Assembly (NCBI GenBank): GCA_964420925.1
Contig: CAYQVB010000003.1
Coordinates: 1 to 64,000 of the forward strand
Direction: 5' to 3'
DNA from: JAJEAD01 sp964420925
GTDB lineage: Bacteria > Pseudomonadota > Gammaproteobacteria > HK1
DNA length: 64,000 nt
The notes under the pieces are model-generated. The model was not told the origin of the DNA and ran no database searches. It saw nothing but the letters and a program-made list of their open reading frames with translations. Shown one piece after another: positions 1-7,132 of the stretch. A program made the position numbers and the translations under genes. Each line of letters starts with the position of its first letter. Within the stretch, counting starts at the first letter, position 1.

Positions 1-1
1 G

Positions 2-580
2 ATGATCGAGCTCGTCGGCTTGAGCGGGCGCGAGCGCTACTACCCCCACGAGCTCTCGGGAGGACAGCAGCAGCGGGTCGGCATCGCCCGAAGCCTCACC
101 ACCGAGCCCGAGATCTGGTTCCTCGACGAGCCCTTCTCCGCGCTCGATCCCCTCATCCGCCACGAGATGCAGGACGAGCTCCAGCGCCTCCAGGGGATTC
201 TCAGGAAGACCATCGTGTTCATCACTCACGACTTCGACGAAGCGATCAAGCTCGCCGACCGCATCGCGATCATGAACGACGGCCGGGTCGTGCAGATCGG
301 CACCCCCGAAGGCCTGGTCGTCAATCCCGCCAACGACTACGTCGCGGAGTTCACCCAGAAGATCCCGCGGGCCCGGGTGCTCACCGTGCGCGCGGTCATG
401 GGCCCGCGCGGAAGCGCCGCCGGCGAGCCGATCCCGGAGAGCAGCCTGGTGCACGAGGCGGCCGAGCGGGTGCTCGCCGCGGAACGGCCGGTGCCGGTCT
501 CGAACGCCCGAGGAGAGGTGGTGGGGAGCCTCGATCGGGACGCCGTGATCCGGGTGCTGCTGGAGAAGGACCGCGGGTAG
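2..580 (+). CDS. proV: Glycine betaine/proline-type ABC transporter ATP-binding protein (ProV-like), 5' end missing
   Basis: ATPase subunit of an osmoprotectant importer, truncated by the window edge; only the C-terminal 192 residues are present. Visible are the ABC signature SGGQQQRVGIAR (residues 19-30 of the fragment), Walker B with catalytic Glu (IWFLDEPFSALD) and the switch His (FITHD). The run FDEAIKLADRIAIMNDG and the post-ATPase region beginning PRARVLT are characteristic of ProV/OpuAA rather than of amino-acid or polyamine ATPases. The tail of about 80 residues looks like part of a CBS regulatory region. It is convergent with the TcmP fusion gene, 74 bases away. Its permease and binding protein must lie to the left, if present. 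The ProV assignment is from sequence motifs; the exact substrate (betaine, choline, proline) is inferred. Confidence 0.88.
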   Translation: MIELVGLSGRERYYPHELSGGQQQRVGIARSLTTEPEIWFLDEPFSALDPLIRHEMQDELQRLQGILRKTIVFITHDFDEAIKLADRIAIMNDGRVVQIGTPEGLVVNPANDYVAEFTQKIPRARVLTVRAVMGPRGSAAGEPIPESSLVHEAAERVLAAERPVPVSNARGEVVGSLDRDAVIRVLLEKDRG

Positions 581-654
581 CGATCTGGGTGCCCTCACGG
601 GCGTCCCCAGGGAATCACGCCCGGTCAACGTACGCGTCGACGCGCGTCTGTTGC

Positions 655-2340
655 CTACCGCACGCGTCGAGCACCCTGCTGCAGTACATGATCTGCAATC
701 TTCGCCCCCGTCTTGTGGGGTCCGGCGAATATCAGGTAGTAGAGCGGCCGACCGGTCGTGCTCTGAACCTCCCTGGCCATGGATACGTGTCCAAACGCTT
801 CTTTCAGCCTCTTGCGGTACCACCTGACCAGCCGGTCACCCGCATTCTGCAACTTGTCGACTCCTCCGTCTCCGAAGAGGTCCTGCTTCTTCCGGTACAA
901 GAGGTGGAACCACTCGTCAGTTCCAAAGTAACTGTCAAGTTTTGCTTGCTCATGGGGTGAAAACTGACCGTTCCTTTTGAGCAGGCGCTGGATCGCCATA
1001 CCCACCGGGAAGTTGATGAACACCTCGATCGCCCTGGTTTTCCCGATTGCTGCCACTGTGCTCCAAGGTACCTGCATGCCGAAGGGGTCGAGAAATATGA
1101 CGCCCCGCCAATTGTTCCAACTTCCTCGCCCCTTCTGGAGAAGTTCGGTCAGGTATTCGTTACAGTCTTGCTGTCGCACGCGTATATCGAGACCCTTCTC
1201 ATTGGCTTCCTGCGCAAGCTGCTCGAGTTGCTTCACTCGCTCCTTGTTTAGCTCGATGAACACGTAACGGGTAAACGGGTGTTCGATTTGCAGAGCGACA
1301 CGCGGTGACCCCTTGATGTACTCCACCTTGCCGGCGTCGTCGGGCGCGTGCTCACCCGGTTCGATCAGAAACTGCTGTGCTGCGTCCTCCTCGTGGCCTT
1401 CCCGTACTTTGAGCCTGCTCGGACCGGCGAATGCGTCGATGTAGAAGTACCCCTTGAATCTCTGCTTTCGAAGAATTGTCGTGTAGGCGCTCAGGTACTT
1501 CCCGAGACATGTGAGCTTTTCCCGCGCCCATGGTCCAACTTCCATGATCTTCTCGTCGGCACCATTGTCCGGCGGCGCTCCTGCGACTGCCCGCAAGCCG
1601 TTCAAGGGGAGTCCGTCAGCGTTGTTTGGGTACTCGAGCCATTGACGGCCATCCAGGCTATTGCCGCCGGATTTCGGAGTGCGTCCTCCCCACTGCTTGA
1701 AGAAGAACGCAACGTTCTGGTCACGGCATGCATCGCGGATTGACTGCAGCCACTCCACTTGGACCGGACGTGCTCCCGGCCCGCTCTCGCCGCCTGCGAT
1801 AACCCAGTGAACACCTGATAGGTCCAGCGTCCCAAGGGGGCCAAGCAGCGGCTCAAGAGACAGGAACCGAATCGAAGCGTTGGTTCGTTTGAGGTGGCGC
1901 AGACGGCCCATAGCCTTCGCGTTCTCGATGGAGGTGCCGAGCCAGATATGCCGCGGTACTGGCTGAGTCGGGTAGTGCGCATTGACGAAGTTGCGCATCC
2001 GCGAACTTCGCTTCGTTAGCACCTGATAGATGTGCCAGTCCGCCGTCTCCATGGTGTCGAACACCCGTCTGATGTAATTCTGTGGCACGTCCTCGTGAAA
2101 CAAGTCGCTCATGGAGTTGACGAATATGAGTCGCGGCCGTCGCCAGGTTCTGGGCTGATCAAGCCGTCGCGGTCGCAGTGTCAGGTCAAACCCCTGCTCG
2201 TAGGGGTGTCCGGCGACGCCTCGAAACCGTTCGGCAAACCGCTCCGCGTAACAGTGGTCACAGCCAGCACTGAGCTTCGTACAGCCTGTTACCGGATTCC
2301 AGGTGCTCTGCGTCCACTCGATGGAGGTTTGTTCGGCCAT
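655..2340 (-). CDS. DUF5131 (Gp37/Gp68) three-Cys-motif protein fused to three-Cys-motif partner domain TcmP
   Basis: A 561-residue two-domain fusion. Residues 1 to about 237 match the phage Gp37/Gp68 family: start MAEQTSIEWTQSTWNPVTGC, then Cys20, Cys27 and Cys30 (C-x6-C-x2-C). Segments such as FVNSMSDLFH and QVLTKRSSRM resemble radical-SAM-like barrel strands. Residues from about 264 to 556 match the partner family TcmP: YIDAFAGPSRL (about 299-309), acidic FIELN (361-365), QQDCNEYL and IFLDPFGMQVPW (415-426). This order looks like a Rossmann methyltransferase fold with a DPF motif in place of (N/D)PPY. The two domains are usually encoded as neighbouring genes. The function is not established; nucleic-acid modification or repair is an inference. 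The gene lies 293 bases downstream of a LexA-like repressor on the same strand. Domain names are firm, biochemistry is not. Confidence 0.85.
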   Translation of the reverse strand: MAEQTSIEWTQSTWNPVTGCTKLSAGCDHCYAERFAERFRGVAGHPYEQGFDLTLRPRRLDQPRTWRRPRLIFVNSMSDLFHEDVPQNYIRRVFDTMETADWHIYQVLTKRSSRMRNFVNAHYPTQPVPRHIWLGTSIENAKAMGRLRHLKRTNASIRFLSLEPLLGPLGTLDLSGVHWVIAGGESGPGARPVQVEWLQSIRDACRDQNVAFFFKQWGGRTPKSGGNSLDGRQWLEYPNNADGLPLNGLRAVAGAPPDNGADEKIMEVGPWAREKLTCLGKYLSAYTTILRKQRFKGYFYIDAFAGPSRLKVREGHEEDAAQQFLIEPGEHAPDDAGKVEYIKGSPRVALQIEHPFTRYVFIELNKERVKQLEQLAQEANEKGLDIRVRQQDCNEYLTELLQKGRGSWNNWRGVIFLDPFGMQVPWSTVAAIGKTRAIEVFINFPVGMAIQRLLKRNGQFSPHEQAKLDSYFGTDEWFHLLYRKKQDLFGDGGVDKLQNAGDRLVRWYRKRLKEAFGHVSMAREVQSTTGRPLYYLIFAGPHKTGAKIADHVLQQGARRVR

Positions 2341-2633
2341 GGTCGTTCGCCTTCGCTACTGCACGTTATGGCTTTGGAGACAACTCAATGGATGCTCCCT
2401 GGTGCAAGCCGACTTGAGGTGGGGGAATCAGTATGCGAGGTGTGGTATCCGCGTAGGGCGGGGGTAGCGGCAGATTCCTTGCAATCACCTCACCCTACGG
2501 ACCACGCGTGATGACTCGCGACCGCCGCGACGCCCCGTTTCGCGACACTGCCGCTTGACGATCGGGATGGATGCCTTGCTCGATTCGGAAGAAATACGGT
2601 GAGCGCTCGCTGCACGAGCGAACGCAGTCGCTT

Positions 2634-3278
2634 TCAGACGGCGTCGCCATCGTACTCGGGTCGATTGAACCCGTCTCCAATGAGGGCCCCAACCGCGACG
2701 CCTGCGATCTCGAACTCATCTGTGCTGAGGTCGATGCAGATGAGCTGGTGGTCCGGGTTCGTTGACCTCGGGCGGAGCTCCACGTGCCGCTCATCGGCTC
2801 GATGGTAGCGCTTGAGGGTAACCTCGTCTTCGAGGCGTGCGACGACGACATCGCCGTTCATTGCCACGGATTGGGCCTTGACTGCGACAACGCTCCCAGT
2901 AACCAGACCGAGTCGATTCATCGAGTCCCCCTCTACGCGGAGAAAGAAGTCGGGACGCGGTGAGAACATTTCGGCCACTGCGCTGGGGATACGCGCCTTT
3001 ACGCGTTCATCCGCGAGGATAGGCTCTCCCCCCGCGATGGGACCTGCGATCGTCACGGGGAGGTCGTCCTTGAGGAGTCGAATGTTGCGCGGGCTTCCGG
3101 GGCGAAGCTCAATCCAGCCCTTCTTCATCAGCGCGTTGAGGTGGCCGTCAACGGTGGACGCATTCCGAATTCCGAGAGCCTTCGCGATCTCGGACCTGGA
3201 GGGCGCAACGCCGTGCTCACGCACGAAGGAGCGAATGGCATCCAGAACTTCGATTTGGCGTTCGGTCAGATTTCGCAC
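2634..3278 (-). CDS. lexA: LexA-type self-cleaving repressor
   Basis: A 214-residue S24-peptidase repressor. The N-terminal winged helix (residues 1-70) reads TERQIEVLDAIRSFVREHG and matches LexA. The Ala-Gly cleavage site is at residues 82-83 (GPIAGGEP), the catalytic Ser is in VEGDSM (Ser119) and the general-base Lys in EVTLKRYHR (Lys156), so the autoproteolytic machinery is complete. The start is GTG at 3278: an in-frame stop lies 21 bases upstream and a GGAGG lies 12 bases before it. It precedes the DUF5131-TcmP gene on the same strand and could make that gene damage-inducible. I found no classic CTGT-N8-ACAG operator upstream. It may be the cell's main LexA or a second, element-borne copy; the sequence alone does not decide. 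Confidence 0.85.
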   Translation of the reverse strand: MRNLTERQIEVLDAIRSFVREHGVAPSRSEIAKALGIRNASTVDGHLNALMKKGWIELRPGSPRNIRLLKDDLPVTIAGPIAGGEPILADERVKARIPSAVAEMFSPRPDFFLRVEGDSMNRLGLVTGSVVAVKAQSVAMNGDVVVARLEDEVTLKRYHRADERHVELRPRSTNPDHQLICIDLSTDEFEIAGVAVGALIGDGFNRPEYDGDAV

Positions 3279-4076
3279 CGGATCGCTGCACCTCCGTCAC
3301 GGACTCGGAGGAATCTGATAGTTCGGGGTTGGTCCCACACCTTTTCTCGAAGACTGCCATGAATAGAAATGGCTGTCTAGACCGCATTTTCTCTGTCTGA
3401 AATGCCTTGGAGTTACGTGGCGGGCGTACATCCCTGATGTGCCGAAAGGGCGCGAGGTTGACTATGTTCGGCGTCAACCGCTGATGGGCCACTCGTCTGA
3501 GGGTTAAGCCCGTGCGCCTCCGATGATGACTTAACCGCCCCGGACTATCCGGAGAGCCCTCGATTGGGGTACGCGACCTCATGGGAATTCCTCGCTCCTG
3601 GTTCGGAGTAGAGCCCCGAACATCTTCGCGCTGCGCGCCTTGTCAGGCGCGGGACGGCGGGGTGTTTCTCCTGCCGGGAGGCCGATTGCGTGCTACCCTG
3701 CTCGCGCATGGAGTACAAGTAGCCGTGCCTGGAATTGTGCCAACCCCTTCCGAAATCTGCTTCGGGGCTGCGCCCCTCTGCCAGTGCACGGTCTCCAACG
3801 ACGGCGACTGAGTCTCCGACTCTTCCCGCCGGACGACTCTCCCGCCAAAGCCAATTTCTCCCGAGGACCACCAGACTGGAATCCTGTCGAGACCACGGCT
3901 TGACTCTGTTCGCTCCCTGGATGTATCCCGATACAGTGCTGTTCGCAGGATGTTTGGTCGGCATTGATTACCATGTTGAAAGGGGGCGAGGCGGAACGAA
4001 CCCGCGCCGATACCATTCGACGATGTGCCCGTAGTCTTCGAGGGCTCCGGGAATCGTCACCCAGGAGGAGCAACGC
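3279..4076. other. Gene-poor 0.8 kb region with two inverted-repeat pairs
   Basis: No convincing gene on either strand; the open frames here look like chance products of high GC. Two inverted-repeat pairs stand out upstream of the LexA-like gene: GGTTGAC/GTCAACC at 3456-3479 and GGTTAAG/CTTAACC at 3502-3536. They could be operator or recombination sites. The right end carries the ribosome-binding site of hicB (AGGAGG at 4063-4068). Confidence 0.5.
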
Positions 4077-4280
4077 GTGAGGCTCAAGGCCGTCGTCCAC
4101 GAGGCCGAAGAAGGGGGATACTGGGCCGAGGTGCCCGCGATCCCCGGCTGCGCAACTCAGGGGGATACCTTCGAGGAGTTGTTGAGCAACCTCTACGAAG
4201 CGGTCGAGGGATGTTTGTCCGTCGACATGCAAGACGTCGCCACCGCAGCCGGCGACAGAGTGGTCGAGATCGCCGTGTGA
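4077..4280 (+). CDS. hicB: HicB-family antitoxin
   Basis: A 67-residue protein of the HicB/UPF0150 family, the antitoxin that binds and blocks the HicA mRNase. The family core is clear: RLKAVVHEAEEGGYWAEVPAIPGCATQGDT followed by a helix with EAVEG. It is the short form without an added DNA-binding domain. The start is GTG at 4077, eight bases after an AGGAGG (4063-4068). Its stop overlaps the start of hicA by four bases (GTGA), the usual coupling in hicBA. The partner toxin gene carries an in-frame stop, so this antitoxin probably has no active toxin to neutralise. Confidence 0.88.
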   Translation: MRLKAVVHEAEEGGYWAEVPAIPGCATQGDTFEELLSNLYEAVEGCLSVDMQDVATAAGDRVVEIAV

Positions 4281-4483
4281 AGTCCGTCAGCGGCAAACGC
4301 CTTTGCGGTTTGTTGGAACGACGGGGATGGCAACAGATGTGAATCCGTGGCAGCCACCAGATATACACCAGGAGCGGCTCGGTGGTGCGCATTTCCGTTC
4401 CCGTGCACGGCGAGTCGACGCTCAAGCGCGGCCTGCAGAGGCACCTGACGAAGCTCGCGGGTATCGACGAATCGGAGCTGTGA
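4277..4483 (+). pseudogene. hicA: hicA mRNA interferase toxin interrupted by an in-frame TGA
   Basis: Reading from GTG at 4277 gives MKSVSGKRLCGLLERRGWQQM, then TGA at 4340-4342. The same frame continues with IRGSHQIYTRSGSVVRISV, then PVHGESTLKRGLQRHL, ending at TGA 4481-4483. Together these form a complete HicA of about 68 codons. In the family the interrupted position is normally Arg (…V-R-[IV]-R-G-S-H), so one CGA to TGA change explains the stop. The catalytic His of the GSH motif lies after the stop, so the 21-residue product should be inactive. The rest of the frame is undamaged, so the mutation looks recent. Alternatives are a sequencing error or stop readthrough. Confidence 0.88.
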
Positions 4484-4507
4484 CCGCTTCCACGAGGGAT
4501 ACAGGCG

Positions 4508-5551
4508 ATGAAGACAACGACCATAGGTGCCTACCCCAAGCCCGACTACCTGGACCTTCCGGACTGGTTCAGGAAGGGCACCGGAACCGCCCATCCGACC
4601 ACCGGGTTCCAGGAAGCGGTGGCGGCGCTCGGCGAGGAGGCGGAAGCGTTGTTCTGCCGCGCCGCGCGGGACGTCATCCGCGATCAGGAGACGGCGGGCA
4701 TCGACATCGTGACTGACGGCGAGGTGCGCCGGGAGAACTACATGCTCTACCACGTGCGCCATATCGCCGGCATCGACTACCGCAAGCTCACCGGACGCTG
4801 GCATCGCGCGAACGCCTTCTTCTCCCACGTGCCGACGATCGTCGGACCGGTCAGCGCGACCGAGCCCTTCCTCGTGCACGACTGGCAGGTGGCGCAGTCC
4901 TTCACCGCCCTCCCGGTGAAGTGCACCCTGCCCGGCCCCTTCACGCTGATGGACACCCTGGGCGACGAGCACTACGGCTCGGCGGAGAAGGTGTGCCGGG
5001 CGCTCTCCGATGTGATCAACGTCGAGGTGCGCGCGCTCGCAGCCGCGGGCTGCCGGCACATCCAGATCGACGAGCCGGCCTTCGTGCGGATGGTGCCCGA
5101 CGCGCTCGGCTACGGGATGGAATGCCTCGATCGCGCCTTCCACGGCTGTCCGGATGAAGTGACGCGGGTGGTGCACATCTGCTGCAGCTATCCCGAGTAC
5201 CTCGACCAACCCGACCCGCCGAAGGGGCCGAACGGCGCGTACATGGAGCTGGCGGACGCCCTGGATGCGAGCGCGGTCGACGCGGTGTCGATAGAAGATG
5301 CCCATCGCCACAACGACCCCGCTCTGCTCGAGCGCTTCGCCGCAACCACCGTGATCCTGGGTGTGGTCGACATCGCCAAGAGCCGGGTGGAGACCGTGGA
5401 CGAGATCCGCACGCGACTGGAAAGCGCTCTGCATCACATCGATTCCGCGAGGCTGATGGCCGCGCCCGACTGCGGACTGGGGGTGCTCGGTCAAGAGCTC
5501 GCCCGGACCAAGCTGCGCCACCTGTGCCAAGCGGCCGGCACCTTCGGCTGA
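4508..5551 (+). CDS. MetE-like cobalamin-independent methyltransferase (single catalytic domain)
   Basis: A 347-residue protein matching the C-terminal catalytic barrel of cobalamin-independent methionine synthase; it lacks the N-terminal half of full MetE (about 750 residues). Likely zinc ligands are His223 and Cys225 (VVHICCSYP), Glu263 (VSIEDAHR) and Cys322 (APDCGLG). The substrate-pocket motif IQIDEPAF (about 185-192) and the DxxTDGE start (DIVTDGEVRRENY) are also present. Stand-alone MetE cores transfer methyl groups from varied donors, so homocysteine need not be the acceptor. The gene begins a compact run with a HigA-like regulator (24 bases on) and an HD-type putative oxygenase. With the betaine importer nearby, a role in methylated-compound catabolism is possible, but this is inference. 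Confidence 0.8.
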   Translation: MKTTTIGAYPKPDYLDLPDWFRKGTGTAHPTTGFQEAVAALGEEAEALFCRAARDVIRDQETAGIDIVTDGEVRRENYMLYHVRHIAGIDYRKLTGRWHRANAFFSHVPTIVGPVSATEPFLVHDWQVAQSFTALPVKCTLPGPFTLMDTLGDEHYGSAEKVCRALSDVINVEVRALAAAGCRHIQIDEPAFVRMVPDALGYGMECLDRAFHGCPDEVTRVVHICCSYPEYLDQPDPPKGPNGAYMELADALDASAVDAVSIEDAHRHNDPALLERFAATTVILGVVDIAKSRVETVDEIRTRLESALHHIDSARLMAAPDCGLGVLGQELARTKLRHLCQAAGTFG

Positions 5552-5575
5552 CAGCGCAGTCCCGATGCAATCACT

Positions 5576-5884
5576 ATGACACTGTTGCAGAATCCCTCAC
5601 ACCCTGGTGAGGTGCTCTCGGAGTTCTATCTCGAACCGCTCGGCATGGGCGCCATCGAGCTGGCAAGACAGGTGCACTTGCCGCGCACGCGCATCGAGCG
5701 GTTGGTGAAGGGCGATACCGCGCTGACGGTGGATACGACGCTGCGGCTCTCGACGTTTTTCGGCAACACGCCGGAGTTCTGGATGAACCTGCAGCGCGCA
5801 TACGACCTCGTCCGCGCACGGGAGTCGGTCGACGTCTTGGACATCGTCCCGCTGGCGGCTGCTCGAGGGCGGGAATCTCGATGA
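5576..5884 (+). CDS. higA: HigA/VapI-type helix-turn-helix protein without a HigB toxin
   Basis: A 102-residue XRE-family protein with the HigA hallmark HPGEVLSEFYLEPLGM at residues 9-24. The helix-turn-helix follows, and then FFGNTPEFWMNLQRAYDL. HigA antitoxins bind DNA and normally follow a RelE-fold higB gene. Here only 24 bases separate it from the MetE-like gene, so no HigB can fit. Its stop overlaps the ATG of the downstream HD-protein gene (ATGA), which indicates translational coupling within a metabolic operon. It may serve as a local regulator rather than an antitoxin. Family assignment is firm; the regulatory role is inferred. Confidence 0.85.
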   Translation: MTLLQNPSHPGEVLSEFYLEPLGMGAIELARQVHLPRTRIERLVKGDTALTVDTTLRLSTFFGNTPEFWMNLQRAYDLVRARESVDVLDIVPLAAARGRESR

Positions 5885-6627
5885 GCACTGCACCCTCGAT
5901 GTCCGAGCGGGCCGACGAGCTCGAGCGCCGGCAGATGGAGGAACTCGGCGAGCGGACGATGGTCAAGTCCGTCCTCTTTCACCTCGCCGACGGCGAGCGG
6001 AGCTTCGGGCCTCGGCCGCGCGGGAGCCGCCGGCACATGGGGGAGGACCCGCGGCTGCCGCCCATGCCCGAGAAACCCACCCTGCTCGACTTCTTCCGGC
6101 TGCGCTTCGCCCCGGGCCAGGCCCACCTCCTGCAGAGCGCTAACCTCGCCCAGAATGCCGGGCTACCCGAGAAGATGGTGCTCGCCTGCCTGCTCCACGA
6201 CATCGCGATCGTCGGGTTCATTCGCGCCGACCACGGCTACTGGGGCGCTCAGCTCATCGAGCCCTACGTGAACGAGGAGGTGAGCTGGGCGATCCGGATG
6301 CACCAGGCCCTGCGCTTCTTTCCCGACGAGTCGGTCGGGTACGAGTACCCCGACCAGTACCGCAGGATGTTCGGCGAGGACTACCGGCCCGATCCCTACA
6401 TCGTGGCCGACTACGAGCGGGCCCGAAAGCACCGCTGGTACATGTCCGCGCGCGTGATCTGCGTGAACGACCTCTACTCGTTCGACCCCGACGTGCACGT
6501 CGAGATCGAGCAGTTCGAGGACATCATCGGCCGCCACTTCCGCCAGCCGCCGGAGGGCCTCGGCAACGACAACACCCCCGCCTCGCACATGTGGCGCACG
6601 ATTCGCCGTCCCTGCAACGCGCTGTAG
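5881..6627 (+). CDS. HD-domain protein, candidate mixed-valent diiron oxygenase (PhnZ/TmpB-like)
   Basis: A 248-residue HD-domain protein. The ordered metal-ligand candidates are His82 (QAHLLQ), His106-Asp107 (LLHDIAI), His118 (RADHGYWGA), His141 (RMHQALRFF) and Asp197 (CVNDLYSFD). This H...HD...H...H...D pattern is that of the MIOX/PhnZ/TmpB oxygenases. The spacings 24, 23 and 56 almost equal those I recall for PhnZ (24, 24, 57); the second-to-third spacing is shorter. Ordinary HD phosphohydrolases share HD but usually not the two central His residues at this spacing. It is translationally coupled to the HigA-like gene and shares a run with a MetE-like enzyme. A C-P or C-C bond-cleaving oxygenation is the suggested activity; the substrate is unknown. 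Confidence 0.65.
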   Translation: MSTAPSMSERADELERRQMEELGERTMVKSVLFHLADGERSFGPRPRGSRRHMGEDPRLPPMPEKPTLLDFFRLRFAPGQAHLLQSANLAQNAGLPEKMVLACLLHDIAIVGFIRADHGYWGAQLIEPYVNEEVSWAIRMHQALRFFPDESVGYEYPDQYRRMFGEDYRPDPYIVADYERARKHRWYMSARVICVNDLYSFDPDVHVEIEQFEDIIGRHFRQPPEGLGNDNTPASHMWRTIRRPCNAL

Positions 6628-6731
6628 CACGTCGGATGCGGGGTTAGAATGTGCTGTCGACTTGGTGTGCAGAAAGGTAGACACGCCAAGTGCACGCCCG
6701 GCGACGTGACTCAGGTGTAACGAGACGGCAC

Positions 6732-6986
6732 ATGGTTCGACAACACGCGGCCATCGGGAGTGCAGACTGGGAGGGATGCCCCACCGTAGAACGGACGCCG
6801 GGCAAGGTCAGCGGCGCTTGGGTGTTCGCCGGCACGCGGGTGCCGCTGCACGCGCTTTACGAGAACCTCGCCTGCGGGGCGACCATCGACGAGTTCGTGG
6901 AGTGGTTTCCCGGTGTCGAAAGACGGCAAGTGCGCGCCGTGCTCGAACACGAAGCAAAGGTGCTGAGAGCGGCGCTGACGCGTTGA
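6732..6986 (+). CDS. DUF433 antitoxin-like protein
   Basis: An 84-residue DUF433 protein, a family commonly paired as antitoxin with DUF5615 PIN-like toxins. The core DWEGCPTVERTPGKVSGAWV, the continuation AGTRVPLHALYENLACG and the motif TIDEFVEWFPGV are typical. I chose the ATG at 6732 because it leaves about a dozen residues before the conserved DWxGCP block; an upstream GTG at 6690 is possible. Its stop overlaps the TTG start of the DUF5615 remnant (TTGA), as in intact pairs. The toxin partner is truncated, so this antitoxin is probably functionally orphaned. Confidence 0.82.
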   Translation: MVRQHAAIGSADWEGCPTVERTPGKVSGAWVFAGTRVPLHALYENLACGATIDEFVEWFPGVERRQVRAVLEHEAKVLRAALTR

Positions 6987-7132
6987 AGCTGCTCTTCGAT
7001 CAGGGAACGCCCGCACCCTTGCGGGAGCATCTGACGGAGCACACCGTGGACACGCTGGCAGAGAAGGGCTGGTCGGACAAGGGCAACGGCGAACTGCTCG
7101 ACCTTGCGGAGCGGGAGGAGCCGGCTCGCTAG
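6983..7132 (+). pseudogene. Truncated DUF5615 PIN-like toxin
   Basis: The frame starting with TTG at 6983 gives KLLFDQGTPAPLREHL, then VDTLAEKGWSDKGNGELLDLAERE, which is the N-terminal half of the DUF5615 PIN-like family (about 110 residues when complete). The first acidic residue of the PIN site (LFDQ) is present. The remainder, including the usual TxDxN region, is missing. After LAERE the similarity stops, three or four unrelated residues follow, and TAG at 7130-7132 directly abuts the ATG of batA. This looks like a deletion or recombination junction that removed the toxin's C-terminal half. Confidence 0.75.

Noticed and set aside
3965..4060. Reverse strand shows a GGGTTCGTTCC-like stretch that recalls a tRNA/tmRNA T-arm, which could mark an integration site
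   Set aside because: The flanking stem does not pair over five bases, no acceptor stem or anticodon arm can be drawn, and no integrase is nearby.
4340..4342. Selenocysteine or other programmed recoding at the hicA TGA
   Set aside because: The family has Arg at this position, no SECIS-like hairpin follows, and a single C-to-T mutation is the simpler explanation.
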